Source: Sipunculus nudus (taxonomy: Eukaryota; Annelida; Sipuncula; Golfingiida; Sipunculidae). Taken from it: a stretch of 64,000 nt of DNA. The position numbers and the translations under genes are program-made. The notes below the pieces were generated by a model that searched no databases, was not told the DNA's origin, and saw nothing but the letters and a program-made list of their open reading frames with translations. Shown here in pieces: positions 25,901 through 40,300 of this stretch; position 1 is the first letter of the stretch; each line of letters opens with the position of its first letter. The DNA lies in assembly GCA_026874595.1 (NCBI GenBank), contig CM049320.1, forward strand, positions 49,612,714-49,676,713. The letters are read 5' to 3'.

Positions 25901-28900
25901 CCCCCAGAATAATTAAAAATTTGACACAAAGGCCCCAGTATCTGAATAACTAATGGATTGATCACCATGATTCTTTGCATGCATGTTGATCATGGAATGT
26001 TTCATCAATTCCTGCAGACTGGTGGCACCACCTGTATTTCTTTCGAATTGTTATGCATTTTTTCTCTATTTTTGACACCTTCATATCCTTTGAGCTATGG
26101 GGATCATAAGTACTGCCCCAAGAATAATTAAAAATATGATACATAAGCTCCAGGATCTGAATAAGTAATGCATTGATTCCCATTTTTTTTTTTTTGCATA
26201 TTAATCATTGAATGTTTCATAAGTTCCTTCAGACTGGTGGTGCCAGCTATATTTTGTTATTTTTACATATTTGTTTCACTATTTTTGACACCTTCAAATA
26301 AAGTGGTCATCCATTAACAGGGCACAAATTGTAACAGTTGGACCTAGAATCTTCTTACTTGATATCCTGGGAGGTCCATCAAAAATCTCCTTCCAAACCT
26401 GAAATTAGGTCTCTGTTACCCATATCCTTCAACCTATTGGGCTTGTAAGTTCCCCGAGATAGATGATTGAAAATTTTCTGAATAACTAATACATTGATTG
26501 CCTTGATTCTTTCCATACATATTGATCATGGAGTGTTTCATCATTTCCTGTAGAGTGGTGGCACCACCTTCATTTTTCTAATTTTTACAGATACATATAT
26601 TCCATGGTGACAAGATAAATGAAATAGTTAATCAAGTTTTTTTTTCAATTGGTGAATTGAACCGAGTAATTGACCATTTTATGATGTGTGACATAACTCC
26701 TCTACACACATATCACCCAAGCACTAAACCTGCTGTTTATTCCATTACACATGTTTCCATGAGGCCTTGTTGTTTTACACTAGAAAAAATATAGTTGTTC
26801 CATTTTCTCAACACCAGGTTATGTGCTCAAGTTTGGTATGTTGATTTATCATTTATTCATTGTCTGTGCATTCCAGAACAAAAAAATCCTTGCAGTTCCA
26901 CTTTATTTCTAGTCTGTATGCGCAACATGCTGTTACCAGCAAAATTTAATTCTTGCAATACCAGTTAAAACTAATGTCTGATGACTACATATTCATTAGA
27001 TTTTGCATGCAAAACATGCTTGTAATTCAAGTTCAGCTGAGCGTCATGGCCCATGGGCCTCTTGTTTTCTCTATTTTTGAGACATACAAATGAAGCAGTT
27101 TGGCCATTAATAGGCCATGACCATCATACCTAGAAACCTCTAAATGTAAATTCAGGGAGGGCTCCTTAACAAATCTTCTATGAAGCCTGAAATTGGGTCA
27201 TTGTGACCTATATTCTGCAAGCTATTGGCAAAAAAAGATGGGCTTAAGCACCCAAAGAGTCAAACACTGCACAAATTGTATGAAATTAGCCTTGAATTTT
27301 CTAATGTCACATTCAGGGACATATATGTAAATGTATTCAAACATGAAATTTCTTCACTGTGACCTATATTCTCTGAGCTATAGGGAAAAAAAAACATGAT
27401 TAAAACACAACATCCAGAGAGCTTCTCAGAAATCTGCATTTTTTCTATGCAGATTGTAAGTGCATTGGTAGATGGAATCATCCGAAGATGTAGCTTTATT
27501 GTTCAGACACACATTTTGGAATTGTGCATCTACTGTTTTCAACACTATTTCCTAATTTGGAGAACCTGGAGGTGTGCTACAAAATAAAAAATTAGATTTT
27601 GGGACTTGTGTACTGATTTTGGATATTAATTTTATTAGCCGCCTCCTCCAGCATAGACCTTACAACACGAGATATGCACTACAGGCAAAAAGAAAGTGTT
27701 TTTGTATGCTGGATCATGATTTGCTAAGGGGGGCTGTTTCAGTAGTTCAAAGAAGATTTGTGCTGTATGATTTTTATTAAGATGAATATTTGTGCACAGA
27801 ATCTTGTATCACATGTACTGTATGAATAAAAAGAGCAGTCAGTTACATTTTAAGTATTTTAGATGAAACAGAAAATTGTTTGCATGTGCCGCTGTACCCT
27901 TTAAAGTCACCAATTTTTTTTCAGGCAAGATTTTTTACATTTTCATACTTTTTCAGGGGTCAATACTTTTTGTGCTTTTTTTTTCTGAATTCATCATCTT
28001 CGGGTGGTGATTAAAGGCTATTTATTTGAACTGATTGAGTGCTATATCAAGATTTCCTAAAAGTGGCATATTATTAGCAATGGTTTTGTTCTGTGATCTC
28101 ACCAGTGTTTTAAAAATCCTTTCAGACGTACAGTTTGTTTTAAAGTATTGCATACTGTAAAATTATACTTAAATTGTGCTATTTGGCATTGATTTATACT
28201 TTTTACTTAGGCATGCCAGTCATATGATGGAAGTGTCATGGTTTACCCAACGTCTGTCTGTCCGTCCGTCTGTCAACTTTTAGTGTTGCCGCGATAACTT
28301 ACCCGGGCTTTGATGGATTTTAAAGACACTCACCATAACTACTCACCAACAGATTGTCTCACCCAAGCTTGATTAAGGGCAACATCCATGCATATTTAAT
28401 AAGGTCACGGGTCACTAGGCAACATTGTGGTGTCACCAAGATAATTTACGAAGAATATGAATGATTTTGATAAAACTCATCAGAAAAGTTAATCAATAAA
28501 ATATCTTGCCTAAGTTTGATTCCCAGCAAAATCCATGCATATTCAATGAGGTCTGAGGTCACCTCACTTTTGAGGCACCTTGCCTCCTATGGATCCCATG
28601 GATTTTCATTAAACTCATTATACTTATTCATTATACATATTTACCAATAGAGTTTCTCACCTGAATTACCTTCTCATCATAACTTAAGCATATTTATTGA
28701 GGTCAGAGGTCACCATATACACAATGGGCATATTATGCAAGTTTGCAGTGCTTTTGTTCAAATACCTTTCTCTGACAATTTTTTATTTTTTCCTGTAAGA
28801 CTTCATACTTTTTTGCCATTAACTTCTGAATGACAGCACGGCATATGGTGCACCAAGTCATTTCTTGATACAGAATGGAAAGAGTCACTTTGACCTGTCA

Positions 28901-31900
28901 TGTTTAACCCACACTTTCGTTAACTTGTCATATTTCAGATCTATCATGCCTCTGAAGAGTTTGGTACAGATGACATCAGAACATCTGGTGGCTACTTCCA
29001 TATGGCCAATGTATTCTTCCGGCAGAACAAAATGGATGTTGCCAATTCACTCTATGATCAGGTCTGTCATTTTTCCTTAGAATATTTATTTAGACTTTAT
29101 GGGACATGTGTAGCACTTATTTGTGAGACATTATAATTTCTATATACCAGAGAGTTTTAATTTGTAATAAGGTTGTTTATTAAATTTATTTAAATCCTTC
29201 TACAATTTTACTTTTGATACATCATTCCACTCTGGTAGCCTGTAACACTGAAAGATCTAATGTTAAGTTCAGAAACACTTGTTATTTTTACTTGTAAAAA
29301 ATACAATTAGATGCCAGGTGCAAGATAACATAGCTCTGTTGTAAAATAAATTATGATTTTTTTTTTTTGCAATTTCAGGTCACAGAAATATGGTATAACC
29401 ACCTCCAAAGGATTGTGAAACTGCGGACTAAAACCCCAGCTACACCCAAAGGGATTGGGCTCATCACTGACGCCAGCGACGAGGAGGATGAAGGGCTAGG
29501 TAAAAAAAAACCTTTAAAATAAAGATATTACTTATTAGGTGCTGGAATTCCAACGTATAACAGATATATCAGCAGAGCTCATTTTGGATCCAACCTTACA
29601 GTTGGTAAACTGAAAATGCAAAATTCTTTGTAGCAGGCACCAAAGTTTTATTAATAAGGTGTATATGTGGTCTTTGACTATTTCTAGTAAATATGAAATA
29701 TGACAAGGATGGAACATTCACCAGTTGCAAACATCTGCATCCATTCAGTGTAAATTAGGCTTACAGGATTTAGTAAGTGAAGTATGGTTGAATAAAGGTG
29801 AGAACAGTGTGTGGGGCTTTTATATGAACATTATAAAAGACAACTGATATGTTCATAATTTATATGGATTCAAGTGCCTGTGATGAAAAACTTAGCTGTC
29901 TGGTCTACAGAAACCTGTGTGGTGCCATATCATGCCATTCTTCAGGTTTTTTACTTCATCTGGCAGTTCAAATATATTTTGAATTTTTATAATAAATGAG
30001 CCATTATTTACGTTTTAAGTAAATTTGATTCAAGATCTCTTGAATCTTTGTTCATATGGTTTTATTTTAAATTGTGAAATTTAATGCATCCAACCAATCA
30101 ATATATGCAACCGTTTGCATGGCACAGTTTAAATATTACTTACCTAAAATGGTTTTTCTTAGTTATAAAATCACAACAATGAATCTATGGGCACTTGATT
30201 GAAAGTAAACAAGGGGCACAAAATCTCAGTATCCTAGTTTCACAGTATCATTTTCATCATATGTTTATCATGGTTTTATAAGTTTATCATTAATCTTTCA
30301 TGTTTTTTTTAGCAATCAAACTCAGGGGTAATGTTATCATACAAAATTAGGCATGAGAACGATTCACATCATCACATGAACACTTAGGGAAACATTTTAT
30401 TCATAGCTATCTCTCACATGCTTGCAGCTGAATGCAGCATCACTTAACTTGAATTAATAATGTTTGTGCATATACACTATTAGTGCCTGAATCACATATG
30501 TTCTGGAGACTAAATATGTCCAAAATTTTATCATCCTTACACGAGTCATGTTTTGAATAACAAATAAATGGTATTCTTATTTCTTATCTTTACCAATAGA
30601 AACAATAATTGTCAGTGTTGGAATGTCCAAAGAAACCAGCACTTCTGCAGATGTTCTTGTCCTTTTGCATATGCAAAGAAAATAGTTATAATTGTCATCA
30701 TTGATGTAGGACTCAAGTCCAGACTGGGATATGAGTCTTGACTTGATACTACTTTTTTAAGGACTCAGACTTTGACTTGATCGAGGATCCTAGACCCGGA
30801 CTTGTCCATGGAATCATAGTTAAGCACTCAAGAAATCAGACAAGTCCATCTTGTGTCCCAGAAAAAGATAAAGTCTGTCACAAATTATATATTAAGATTG
30901 TGCACATGGGTGTACAACTAACAACAGATTATTACAAAAAAAATTAGACTATACATGCCAAGTTTGAGCTCTGCATTAGGGGATAAATGTAATTAAACAT
31001 TCAAGTAAAGGGCAATTGTAAACTCACATAAAATAGTCATGATTATTCTAAATATCTTTTTTAAATTTCTTTTAATAAGAAGATTTATTTTTGACTTGGA
31101 CTTAGACCTGTACTCGGGTTTCAAATGACTTGAACTCGAAGAAGGTTGACTTGGACTGGAACCTCAAGGACTCAGACTTGTACCGGAAGAAGGTGGAATG
31201 GACTGGAACCTCAAGGACTCAGACTTGTACTGGAAGAAGATGATAGGACTGAAACCTTTAAGGACTCAGACTTGTACCGGAAGAAGGTGGACTTGGACTC
31301 GAACCTCAAGGACTCAGACTTGTACTGGAAGAAGATGGAATGCACTGGAACCTCAAGGACTCAGACTTGTACTAGAAGAAGGTGGACTTGGACTGGAACC
31401 TCAAGGACTCAGACTTGTACCGGAAGAAGGTGGAATGACTGGAACCTCAAGGACTCAGACTTTGTACCGGAAGAAGGTGGACTTGGACTTGAACCTCAAG
31501 GACTCAGACTTGTACTGGAAGAAGGTGGAATGGACTGGAACCTTAAGGACTCAGACTTGTACTGGAAGAAGGTGGACTTGGACTGGAACCTCAAGGCCTG
31601 GACACAGACCTGCAGTTGGATTCAGATGGTGTAGACTTGACTACATCACTGACTGTCACAATACTTAATTGGAGTAAAGTCATAGAAATCAAAGGAGTCT
31701 TGATTTGTGATGAGAGAATACTCATATACTCTAATATATCCATTTCTTTGCAAGTTCAACTGCAAAATTTCATATTGTGAGAATGAGCTTACAATTCTAG
31801 TTACCAATATGCTTCTCTGCTTTCATTCCATAATATTCAGTCACATTGAATGTCTGCTTCCATCACGTTTAGTTACACCCTTGTTTCACCCAGCTTTTAA

Positions 31901-34493
31901 AGCACACAAGAGCATACTTTAGCGAATATTGCAATGATAAAAAAAATAGTGCAGGCCTACCGTGTATTTAGATGTTTAAACTTTTATAAATAAAAATTGA
32001 ATAATGAAACTCAAATAAATGGAAACCCTGTCAGTTATATTACTTGTTTTTTGTCTTTCAACCAGATAAATAACACCTTGAATAAAAAAAAAGAAGCATT
32101 TTCTTCAAATTTGCTGACAGACTACTTTGAGCCATCCACACTTTTTATATGAATGTTTTCCCTTACCTAATCGTGAAGAACTGTCTGTTTATTTCCAGGA
32201 AATTATATCCAGCTGTAAAATGTTGCATGTTAAAGTCTTAATCAGTATTTAACATCTATCACATACTGAAGAAAAAAAAAATATCACTGGTTGAATGTCT
32301 GATCCTAATTCTTATCAAAATCTTTTGAATTTTTTCCTAAAGATAAAATGAAACAACAAAGCATTTTAAGTTTCAGATCAACAAATAGCGGAAAGGTCTG
32401 TCCAATTTGGAATGTGTTATTCCTACCGATAAGCCAAAACAAATCCAGCCAGTCAATTATTTTAACATGATGGTCAAAGAGAATAACAATCGCGCCAGGT
32501 ACTATCAAAAGATTTCCCCTTATGTTGATTGACATATAGCTCCTTGGCAAATCATATATAATGAGGGGACTAAGTACTGTCATATGAGAAGCAGGCATAT
32601 CTGCCAGGTTATCTTTTCACGAATGGTTGGATAGTGGCCACACTCATCTCATTCAAGTACCAGAGACCAATCAAAGGGCTCTTCCATTCCTTAACCCCAG
32701 GACAGCCTACTTAACCATGGGGGTGGCCTATAAATGGGTCAGTCCACATATATATATAAGAGGGGTGGTAGGTGGCTATGATGTTTTACAATATGAGTGA
32801 ATTCCTTTTTTTTTTTAAACTGCATTAAAGTAATACAGGTCCATCTCAGATTGTGATCACAGGTTTAGACTTTTGACCTATCAATAATTGGATTATATTT
32901 TGAAAAACCCGCTAAGGCCAGTTCATCCCTACATTTAAAACGGGTCCGTCATTAACTTTTACTGTATTGCTTTTATATTGATCCAGCTCCAAATTTTAAA
33001 TGTGTCCCTATTCTTGTTGGTCTGATAACCCCACTTCTGGCACATGGCCAAGAATTAGACTGACAAGAGTGGATGTCCTGGTGTAATCAGACCAATGAGT
33101 GGGTGTAGTGGTGTAATCAGACCAATGAGTGGGTGTCCTGGTGTAATCAGACCAATGAGTGGGTGTCCGGGTGTAATCAGACCAACGAGTTGGTGTCCTG
33201 GTGTAATCAGACCAACCAGAGTGGGTGTCCTGGTGTAATCAGACCAACCAGAGTGGGTGTCCTGGTGTAATCAGACCAACAAGTGGGTGAAGTGGTGAAA
33301 TCAGACCAATGAATGGGTGTCCTGGTGTAATCAGACCAACGATTGGTGTCCTAGTGTAATCAGACCAATGAGTGGGTGTCCTGGTGTAATCAGGCAGACC
33401 AATGAGTGGGTGTCCTGGTGTAATCAGACCAATGAGTGGGTGTCCTGGTGTAATTAGACCAACGATTGGTGTCCTGGTGTAATCAGACCAATGAGTGGGT
33501 GTCCTGGTGTAATCATGCAGACCAATGAGTGGGTGTCCTGGTGTAATCATACAGACCAATGAGTGGGTGTCCTGGTGTAATCATGCAGACCAATGAGTGG
33601 ATGTCCTGGTGTAATCATGCAGACCAATGAGTGGGTGTCCTGGTGTAATCATGCAGACCAATGAGTGGGTGTCCTGGTGTAATCAGACCAATGAGTAGGT
33701 GTCCTGGTGTAATCAGACCAACCAGAGTGGGTGTCCTGGTGTAATCAGACCAACCAGAGTGGGTGTCCTGGTGTAATCAGACCAACAAGTGTGTGTAGTG
33801 GTGAAATCAGACCAATGAGTGGGTGTCCTGGTGTAATCAGACCAATGATTGGTGTCCTAGTGTAATCAGACCAATGACCCAGGTAGCACAAAACATTTTT
33901 AAAACATTTTCAATATGTTGCATAAATGTTTCAACAGAACATCTTTTAAAAATGTTTTAAAAACATTTTTAAAACGTTTTTACTAACAGCGCATAAATGT
34001 TACAAAAGAACATTTTTATCAAAACATTTTTAAAACATTTTTAAAACATTTTGTAAAAACAGCGCATAAATGTTACAACAGAACATTTTTTAAAAACATT
34101 TATAAAACATTTTTTTAACATTTACCCATAGGGCACATAAATGGGTTCCCAAAACGTTTTTTAAACATTTTAAAAACATTTTAAAATGTTTTATAAATGT
34201 TGATGAAAAATGTTTACCTGAAACATTTATGAGACATATTAAAAATGTACAAGATGTAGTATGACTTAAATAACCCAATCCCATTTCAGGGATTACTTGA
34301 CTGCGTCATCTGTCATTGCCTTAGGCATACTTGTGACTGTAAAAGTTAAAAATGTTTAAAAAATGTTAATGAATAAAAAAAATTTTTGAAAAGAAAATGA
34401 AAAAAATATGAATAATAAACAGAACATTTAAAAAATGTTGATACAAATGTTAACTTTAAAAATTTATAAGACATATTTCAATTGTTAAAGATG

Positions 34494-34536
<43 letters not shown>

Positions 34537-35513
34537 TTATGTGTAAGATTAATATGTATTTAAATATAAACATTTCTTATCTGCCAGGAGGCAGTTTGTT
34601 CAGAATAAATTATACCTTTAGAAATGAAGCTTTACAAAAAAAAAAACTTGGAAATAATTAAGTGTCAAAAAGTACAGCATGTTCATATTATGCTTATATA
34701 ATGTGGTCCTGTGCACTACAACTATCAGTGTATACCTTATCATATAACTCCTCCGGCGAACTCGCTTTTTTTATACGGATTGCGGCTTAATTGGAATCAA
34801 CTAGAGTTACTAATTCCCTGTAGAGACCACATTTTGGCGGGAAATTCAGCATGCCAGACTAAACAGTTGAAGGGGAGGGTCTGAGTGTTCAAGCTATTGT
34901 GAGTATATTTCATTTATCTTTTCAAACATTTTTAAAACATTTTCAGTATGTTGCATAATTGTTTCAACAGAACATCTTTTAAAAATGTTTTAAAAACATT
35001 TTTAAAACGTTTTTTCAAACGGCCCATAAATGTTACAAAAGAACATTTTTATCAAAACATTTTTAAAACATTTTTTAAAAACAACGCATAAATGTTACAA
35101 CAGAACATTTTTTAAAAACATTTATAAAACATTTTTTTAACATTTACCCATAGGGCACATAAATGGGTTCCCAAAACATTTTTTAAACATTTTAAAAACA
35201 TTTTAAAATGTTTTATAAATGTTGATGAAAAATATTTACCTGAAACATTTATGAGACATATTAAAAATGTACAAGATGTAGTATGCCTTAAATAACCCAA
35301 TCCCATTTCAGGGATTACGTGACTGCGTCATGTCATTGCCTTTGGCATACTAGTGAATGTAAAAGTTAAAAATGTTTAAAAAATGTTAATGAATAAAAAA
35401 AATTGTTGAAAAAAAATGAAAAAAATATGAATAATAAACAAAACATTTAAAAATGTTGATACAAATGTTTACCTGAAAAATTTATAAGACATATTTCGAT
35501 TGTTAAAGATGTA

Positions 35514-35563
<50 letters not shown>

Positions 35564-36641
35564 TATGTGTAAGATTAATATGTATTTAAATATAAACATT
35601 TTTTTATCTGCCAGGAGGCAGTTTGTTCAGAATAAATTATACCTTTAGAAATGAAGCTTTACAAAAAAAAACTTGGAAATAAGTGTCAAAAAGTACAGCA
35701 TGTTCATATTATGCTTATATAATGTGGTCCTGTGCACTACAACTATCAGTGTGTACCTTATCATATAACCCCTCTGGCGAACTCATGTTTTTTTTCCGGA
35801 TTGCGGCTTAATTGGAATCGACTAGAGTTACTGTTTCCCTGTAGAGACCACATTTTGGCGGGAAATTCAGCATACCAGACTAAACAGTTGAAGCGGAGGG
35901 TGTGAGTGTTCAAGCTATTGTGAGTATATTTCATTTATCTTTTCCCCTAATTTTCATTCTTATTCATAATTATAATTTCCAAATAGCTAATAAGTAGCAG
36001 AACCATTTGTACATTTGTTTATTAAAACTCATTGTGCCATGATGCACGAAGCTTCAAACAAGGTTTCAATTCAGCTGGAGAGGGGTGACAGCCATCCAAC
36101 CTGTATACAATAAACAATATCATGACCACAACTGATTCGGCTGTACAAGAAATTTCAAACACCAAGCACATTTATTTATTTAGGATAGAAAGTATAGAAG
36201 TTATAATGACAGAATAGGCACATACCCATTGGGAAATGTTTCTATTGCCTATATATCAGTATGTATAATTGATCATTTATATAATTTATTATTCATAATA
36301 TAAACATATATATATGCAATATCATCAGCATTTTCCATTGATTTATAATCAAGTTTACTAAATTTTCATTCAAACTGGTTGTTTCATATACATCTTGTTA
36401 TTGTGTGTGTGGTTATTAACTGGGTTTAAGCTTATAAAATTTGGGGTCAACATATTATCCATATAGTCTAGGTGCGTATGCACCAGTCTTAATGAGCTGT
36501 AACCCAGTAACATGCCAGCTCTCTAAGCATGCATTACAGAGCTGTCTTAGGTGCAAAGGGCACCACTATCAGGCCAAGCCTTATATGTGACATTCCTGTC
36601 AATTAAATGACATACACCTCCCACATGATACTGTCTGCTGT

Positions 36642-36735
<94 letters not shown>

Positions 36736-36801
36736 ACTCTCTCTTACTCACTCTCTATATATATTTTTGTAAACACTCTTTCTCTCTCTCTCTCCCCCCC
36801 T

Positions 36802-36858
<57 letters not shown>

Positions 36859-37101
36859 TATGAGCCCTAATTTATACATAAGGCCAAAACAGGTTTCACT
36901 GGAAATTTTTTACTTGGTTTCACTTTAAATTTTATTTCTTAATCATTTAAGAAAAAAATCATATGGTCAGGTGACAACAAAATAATAATAATTGGTTTGC
37001 TAGAAATGTGACAATAAAACTATATCAAACTTTATTTTTTCTTTCAATTTAATTTTCTTTTAAGAAATATCAAAGCAGCATTTATATTAACTCTCTCCCT
37101 T

Positions 37102-37168
<67 letters not shown>

Positions 37169-37336
37169 GTATATGTATATTTACATATATATATATATGA
37201 ACTCTGTTTTTGTACATAACCTCTTTCTTTTTCTCTCTCTCTCTATATATATCTATATTATATATATATATCCTACTGAGCACTAATATATACATTAAAT
37301 ATTTATTTATATATATGTATATAAACTCTTTCTCAG

Positions 37337-37385
<49 letters not shown>

Positions 37386-40300
37386 TTTAGAATAAAATCA
37401 TATATGGTCATGAACAACAAAATAATAATAATTGGATTGTTAAATAGAAAAAGGCAAAAACTGACAAGGAAATTATATCAAATCTAATTAGCTCAGCTGA
37501 CTGTAAGTCAACTGAGGTATAGGAATGGCGATTTGTCAGTCATCCTTTCCATGGCATAAATGTCCCTTTACATGGCATAAATCATAGCTGCTGGACCTAG
37601 AAACTTCTTAGTAAATATCCAGGGAGGTCAATAAAAAATCTCCTTGGAAACCTGAAATTAGGTCACTGTGACCTATATCCTCCGAGTTATGGGGCTTGAA
37701 AGTACCCCCCATAATAATAAAAAATATTATACAAAACCTCCAATATCTTGATAATTATTGCATGGATTGTCATGAATCTTGCCTTGAATATTGACCATGA
37801 CTAGTTTTGTCAGCTCCCAAAAAGTGGTGGCGCCACCTGTATTTTGTTATTTTAACAAATATTTTTTACTATAAAATGACAACAATCATGTCAGTTTCTC
37901 AGCTGTAATTACATCTAGTGTCTCAAAACCTGGTGTGTTTATTGATCACAAGTGGATACCATATAGTTATCACCCTGTCTGTATGTCTGTTTGTCTGTTT
38001 GTCTGTCTGTCTGTCCATCTGTCCATCCACAAATTTGTTTCCAGATGATAACTCCAGGTTGTATTGACACATGGATTTCAAACTTGACTAACATATGGCC
38101 CACCACTAAAGCAAGAACCTATAAGTTTTTATATCATGAGGTCAAAAGTCAAGGTCACAGGACTCACTTTTTTAAAAAGGATTATGACTGCATTTTAAGC
38201 CAAGCTTTTCATCCCAAACTTTCCATTTTGCACATTTAGCTGACTTGCAGGCTGAGTATGGGGAGAGCATAAATGAGTTTGGGGTCACATGGTCAAAGGT
38301 CAAGGTCACAGGGGCCATCTGTTCACAAATTAGTTTCCAGATGATAACTCTTGTTCAGTTTGACATATTGGTTTCAAACTTAAGTTATATATGACTCACC
38401 ACTAAAGTAAGGACCGTGTACATATTTTGGGGTCCAACCGTCATAGGTCATGGTCACAGGACTCATTTCTTTAAAAAGAATGCATATACATTTGAGGCCA
38501 AACTTTTCATCCCAAACTTTTCATTACCTCTACCTGCTTTATACAGTATGATTTCAAAGCTTGAAATAAAAGAAAACCTTCAATTGTTTTTAATGACAAA
38601 GAAAAAATATGACCTTACAATAAGCTGTGCTATATTTATCTAGATTGTGCAAATCTTGTTACTCTCTTCATTGCCATGTAATGAAACCTTCTTTTCTAGG
38701 TAAAGCGTTTGGCCTCCCTCTGTAAGGATGCAGACCTTACAAAGGTGACAGGTTTGATTATGAGATCCCTGATGACAAACCATTTGATGTCTCAGTTCAG
38801 TATGACTGGTGCCAAGGGAAAGACCAGGTTTAAAGATAGACCTGTAAGAAAACTGATTTCTAGTAAGTTTTCCAATAAGTGAATATGAAACTCATTTCTC
38901 ATCAATGCCTTAATGTTAAAGTGATTTCTTAATTTCATCTGTTGTTATAGATTTACACATGCACATCACTATGCCCTGATATATCTTAGCTGGTAATGCG
39001 GAGGGGAACAGTTGTGTGTAGAAGCAGACTCATTCCTTCTTTCATCTGATGAACTGGATGGCTTTTTCATGGTCTTTAATGTTAACTTTCATGTGCAGTT
39101 ACAATAATGTAGTTTAGTTAAGATACTACATATTATATTGCAAGAATATACAGAAGATGTGATTCAAATTCAATGCCAGCATTTTCAACTGTTATTTATA
39201 CATAGCATTTTTTCCCTTTAAAATATTCCTACATCATCTAAAAAATCATCCCAAATGATGTAGCCATTCAGGTACTGTTTAATTTGTTTTTGACTTTGGT
39301 ATTTAATACTGAATTCATTTTTAAGGCCTGAGTGACCATCATTAAATTTGTTTTTGCTTTCATTGTCATGTTGCTTTCACATAGCTATAGCATCTTGATA
39401 AAGGTACATCTTATGATACATATATGGGTTTTGTCAATATTAATCTTTCCAAATAAAGAAAATAAAACACTCTGTCACTTGTATTCTACAGAGGCTGTAA
39501 TGAAGAGCATGAAAGGCAAGGTTGCCATCATGGATGTGCACCATGAAATAGCTGAGGTACTGCGCAACGCACCAAACAAAGAAGGAGGTACCAACTGGCT
39601 GAAAGTGAGTTTAATAAAAGGCAATATACATTAGCTTAATTTGAATGGCATTTCAACTTTTAAATTGGGTTGTTTTTTGTGGATATGCATTCTCTTGAAC
39701 GATATGAATAGTAATATGGAACCTTTACAGTATTCTCTAGCAACTGATATATAATCTCTAGATAATAGTGTCTGTCTATAAAACTATGAACAAGCTCATA
39801 TTAATTTGGAAAGATGTTTACTAACATGTGTAAATGAACACATTTTAGCCCACCTGTCTTTGCTTAAGAATAAAAAAAAATTCCCGACCTGAATTTGACA
39901 AAATTACACATTTGCAATATAACATATTAAAGTGTATTAATGAATAACAATACACTTGTGCAGGAAACATGGTGATAAAAGAAAAATATTGTATTGGTAT
40001 CTAAGGTAAAGGTAGGTTGGTAATATATCACTTGATATATATTGAAAAGTCATATGTATTGTACTGTAAGATAATGTATTATTAAAGTCCTTTTTAACTG
40101 GAAACGCAAATAACATTGTGGTTTCTTTATGTTTTCTGAGTAGAGAGAACATCGTTTCTCATCTAGATTCACTTTTAAAGAACTGTACTTTTTGTATTAT
40201 CAATAAATTAAATAACTGTTCTATCCTATCAGATCTGTCAGGTATCATATTGTTATATACAATACAGTAGGCATTCAGTAATTGATTTACATCTTGTATG

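Noticed and set aside
21913-26183. Many minus-strand open frames with shared phrases (for example MGNRDLISGFQGDFSW)
   Set aside because: Translations of the ~337 bp repeat; the shared phrase simply reflects the repeat.
31146-31668. Two long overlapping open frames (162 and 156 codons)
   Set aside because: They translate a 48 bp minisatellite; the same peptide repeats in both frames and there is no coding signature.
36607-37395. Open frames rich in SLSLSLS and IYIYIY
   Set aside because: Low-complexity CT and AT tracts.
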